This document shows, piece after piece, positions 5,618-6,913 of a DNA stretch of 6,913 nt. Made by a program: the position numbers and the translations under genes. Position 1 is the stretch's first letter, and each line of letters opens with the position of its first letter. This DNA is from an uncultured Veillonellaceae bacterium (GTDB lineage Bacteria > Bacillota > Negativicutes > Veillonellales > Negativicoccaceae), in the NCBI GenBank assembly GCA_947254705.1, contig CAMYCX010000062.1:1-6913 (forward strand). The letters run 5' to 3'. The notes beneath the pieces are model-generated. The model searched no databases and was not told where the DNA came from. It was given only the letters and a program-made list of their open reading frames with translations.

Positions 5618-6364
5618 CTATTTCTGCTCTTTCTGTTCCGGATTCGAAAAATCGATTTGCGAGGTCATTTCTGCCCAACGAGCCGCCAACAACTGTGCAT
5701 ACAATAATGGCAATAAGCCGTAATTTCCCAGCCCGAATCCGTCATTCACTTCAACCAGCAAAGTACGCCCTCGATCATCTACACCGAAATCAATCGCATA
5801 CCCCCGTGGCGCCGACCGATAACTTGCCACCGCCTCACGAATTACCCTGACATCCGGCACAATCTGCCAATCTCCCGCATAGAAATACATACCGACCGCC
5901 ATGCCGTCAATCACATATACACGCCATTCCGAGACAAACCGCACCTTTTCACTGCACCAAATATCTATATCCGTCACTAATCCGCCGAGCTTAATCAAAT
6001 CGTCCGTTTCATCAAGTGTTGTCCCTCGGAACCGATGTCCTTCCGTGACCGGTTTGACAAATACATGCCACGCATCAATATCATTCGTCACCGTAAACAA
6101 CGTTGACTGCCACAATTTGCGCCCTAAAAAGCCGTGTAACTCTTCCGGATAGTCGATATTCGGTACCTCAACATGATGTTTATCCAACCAACCGCGCACG
6201 TCCGTATACGTACCGACAATGACATCTTGTGACCGGATAGTCTTCAATCCATGAATTGTCGTATACCATTCGATCTCATGTGTCTCACGAAATCCTGCAT
6301 ACGCCGCATACATATGGCGATCAAATGCTTGCCCGTCATGGTTTTTCCGTATATATGCCTTCAT
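5618..6364 (-). CDS. ATP-grasp domain protein, R2K clade (DUF4343-like)
   Basis: ATP-grasp enzymes activate a carboxylate with ATP and join it to an amine or similar nucleophile. This 248-residue protein carries the expected landmarks: FVKP (102-105, K104) as the nucleotide-binding lysine, then SEKVRFVSEWRVYV (138-151, with E146 and R148), YAIDFGVD (189-196, D192) and LVEVNDGFGLGNYGL (203-217), where E205 and N207 should bind magnesium. This pattern, SEWRVYV...IDFGV...LVEVNDG, is what I know from the R2K/DUF4343 group related to Cdc123, predicted to modify proteins or peptides; the true substrate is unknown. The C-terminal tail is charged (NPEQKEQK). ATG 6364 follows the crcB stop by nine bases with AGGAGG overlapping that stop, so it is co-transcribed and probably coupled to crcB. 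Confidence 0.85.
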   Translation of the reverse strand: MKAYIRKNHDGQAFDRHMYAAYAGFRETHEIEWYTTIHGLKTIRSQDVIVGTYTDVRGWLDKHHVEVPNIDYPEELHGFLGRKLWQSTLFTVTNDIDAWHVFVKPVTEGHRFRGTTLDETDDLIKLGGLVTDIDIWCSEKVRFVSEWRVYVIDGMAVGMYFYAGDWQIVPDVRVIREAVASYRSAPRGYAIDFGVDDRGRTLLVEVNDGFGLGNYGLLPLLYAQLLAARWAEMTSQIDFSNPEQKEQK

Positions 6365-6373
6365 GCTTGCCTC

Positions 6374-6733
6374 CTAGCCGATTAATGCGGTACGTACCAA
6401 CCATAACACCGCGATACATACTGCCACAGACGCCGTCGCATAAATAATCGCCGTCAACCAATATCCCTGTTCCATCAGATGCCATGTATCCAAAGAAAAT
6501 GACGAAAATGTCGTAAATCCGCCGCATAATCCGACCCGTAGCAACAAATCCGTCGTATGCGTGCCCCCATACCGCTCCCAGCCGAAGACAACTATACCTA
6601 TTAGCAATGCGCCCAACATATTGACCGTTAAAGTTGCCCATGGAAATGAATGAGATCCGATCCACACCGTCAATCCATGTCGTCCCATCGCCCCTATCGC
6701 ACCACCGACAGCAATCCATAAATAATCCGTCAT
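6374..6733 (-). CDS. crcB: Fluoride ion channel CrcB/Fluc
   Basis: Small four-helix membrane protein that works as an antiparallel dimer and lets fluoride leave the cytoplasm, protecting enolase and pyrophosphatase. Its 119 residues fit the family. Motifs: GGAIGAMGRHG (10-20, R18), ATLTVNMLGALLIG (33-46, N38; most relatives have GTL rather than ATL), the pore and sodium-site signature CGGFTTFSSF (70-79, with F76 and F79 spaced as the two pore phenylalanines), and hydrophobic helices at about 4-24, 33-52, 62-83 and 92-115. The promoter at 6770-6797 starts transcription only about 30 bases upstream, too short for a fluoride riboswitch. GAAGG lies nine bases before the ATG, AGGAG slightly further. 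First gene of a two-gene operon with the ATP-grasp protein. Confidence 0.94.
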   Translation of the reverse strand: MTDYLWIAVGGAIGAMGRHGLTVWIGSHSFPWATLTVNMLGALLIGIVVFGWERYGGTHTTDLLLRVGLCGGFTTFSSFSLDTWHLMEQGYWLTAIIYATASVAVCIAVLWLVRTALIG

Positions 6734-6769
6734 ATCTGTATACCTTCTCCTACATAGCCTTTGTCTTTT

Positions 6770-6797
6770 ATTATACTATATCGCCCCATAGAATCAA
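6770..6797 (-). promoter_or_regulatory. Promoter of the crcB/ATP-grasp operon
   Basis: On the minus strand TTGATT (6797-6792), a 16-base spacer and a perfect TATAAT (6775-6770). It lies 37 bases upstream of the crcB ATG and faces away from the tRNA promoter. Confidence 0.75.
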
Positions 6798-6801
6798 CCG
6801 C

Positions 6802-6820
6802 TCCTTCCCCTCGGGAAGGA
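6802..6820. repeat. Inverted repeat between two divergent promoters
   Basis: TCCTTCCC-CTC-GGGAAGGA is a perfect 8-bp inverted repeat with a 3-base centre. It lies four bases from the crcB -35 box and 11 bases from the tRNA -35 box. There is no T run on either side, so it is not a standard terminator; a protein-binding site serving both promoters is possible. Confidence 0.55.
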
Positions 6821-6831
6821 CGGAATGAGTA

Positions 6832-6860
6832 TTGACAAATCACGCTATCTTTCGTATACT
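6832..6860 (+). promoter_or_regulatory. Near-consensus promoter of the tRNA gene
   Basis: TTGACA (6832-6837), a 17-base spacer and TATACT (6855-6860). Transcription should start near 6867, a few bases before the tRNA at 6873. This strength is typical of stable RNA genes. Confidence 0.85.
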
Positions 6861-6872
6861 TAGCTAAGTTAT

Positions 6873-6913
6873 GGGGGTATAGCTCAGCTGGGAGAGCGCT
6901 TGAATGGCATCTG
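6873..6913 (+). tRNA. tRNA-Ala(GGC), 5' part, cut by the window edge
   Basis: The cloverleaf starts with acceptor strand GGGGGTA, TA, D arm GCTC-AGCTGGGA-GAGC, then G, anticodon strand CTTGA and loop ATGGCAT, giving anticodon GGC (6906-6908). G at position 3 fits the alanine G3-U70 identity pair. The window ends three bases into the 3' side of the anticodon stem; those bases (CTG) do not give the expected TCAAG complement of CTTGA. Isotype call is sound; whether the gene is intact cannot be judged here. Confidence 0.8.

Noticed and set aside
5560..5707. Plus-strand reading with a hydrophobic stretch (ATFFIVLFLLFLF), resembling a small membrane toxin or holin
   Set aside because: It has no ribosome binding site and runs antisense into the ATP-grasp gene; the hydrophobic run is what the Glu/Lys codons of that gene's tail give on the other strand.
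6734..6800. Fluoride riboswitch ahead of crcB
   Set aside because: GGGGCGAT near the promoter recalls part of the motif, but it lies upstream of the -10 box and would not be transcribed; the leader of about 30 bases is too short.

Overview
The window looks like a chromosomal segment of a low-to-mid GC Bacillota (Firmicutes) bacterium. The support is strong AGGAGG-type ribosome binding sites, near-consensus housekeeping promoters, compact overlapping genes and the Mfd/Fol protein sequences. A Negativicutes/Veillonellaceae-like host (Megasphaera/Dialister type) is my guess from overall feel, not something the sequence proves. Every protein gene lies on the minus strand; the only plus-strand gene is a tRNA cut by the right edge. 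No rRNA, CRISPR array, transposase or integrase is visible.

Layout, right to left (the direction of transcription). (1) 6873-6913: 5' half of a tRNA-Ala(GGC) with its own near-consensus promoter, divergent from (2) a two-gene operon of crcB (fluoride channel) and an ATP-grasp protein of the R2K/DUF4343 type (6733-5618). (3) 5617-5173: a 445-base AT-rich stretch without a conventional gene. It holds a good minus-strand promoter, a 17-base palindrome, two exceptionally strong Shine-Dalgarno sequences and only tiny ORFs. (4) 5172-4729: a 147-residue protein I do not recognise. (5) 4728-4426: a spacer with a 19-bp perfect hairpin, a possible 50-residue small ORF and the promoter of the folate operon. 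(6) 4425-2184: folE-folP-folB-folK, a tight operon with overlapping genes. (7) A rho-independent terminator at 2149-2125. (8) mfd from 2106, running off the left edge after 702 codons.

The fol genes give four enzymes of tetrahydrofolate synthesis: GTP to dihydroneopterin triphosphate (FolE), dihydroneopterin to 6-hydroxymethyl-dihydropterin (FolB), its pyrophosphorylation (FolK), and condensation with p-aminobenzoate to dihydropteroate (FolP). The triphosphate-removal step, folC, folA and the pab genes are not here. Mfd couples transcription to DNA repair and is functionally unrelated to folate. CrcB exports fluoride; the partner ATP-grasp protein probably ligates an amine to a carboxylate on an unknown substrate.

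I see no clear multi-gene undescribed defence or mobile system. The parts most worth a second look are the leader-like RNA region at 5446-5603, the orphan protein at 4729-5172 between two unusual non-coding stretches, the crcB/R2K ATP-grasp pairing, and the odd anticodon stem of the truncated tRNA.
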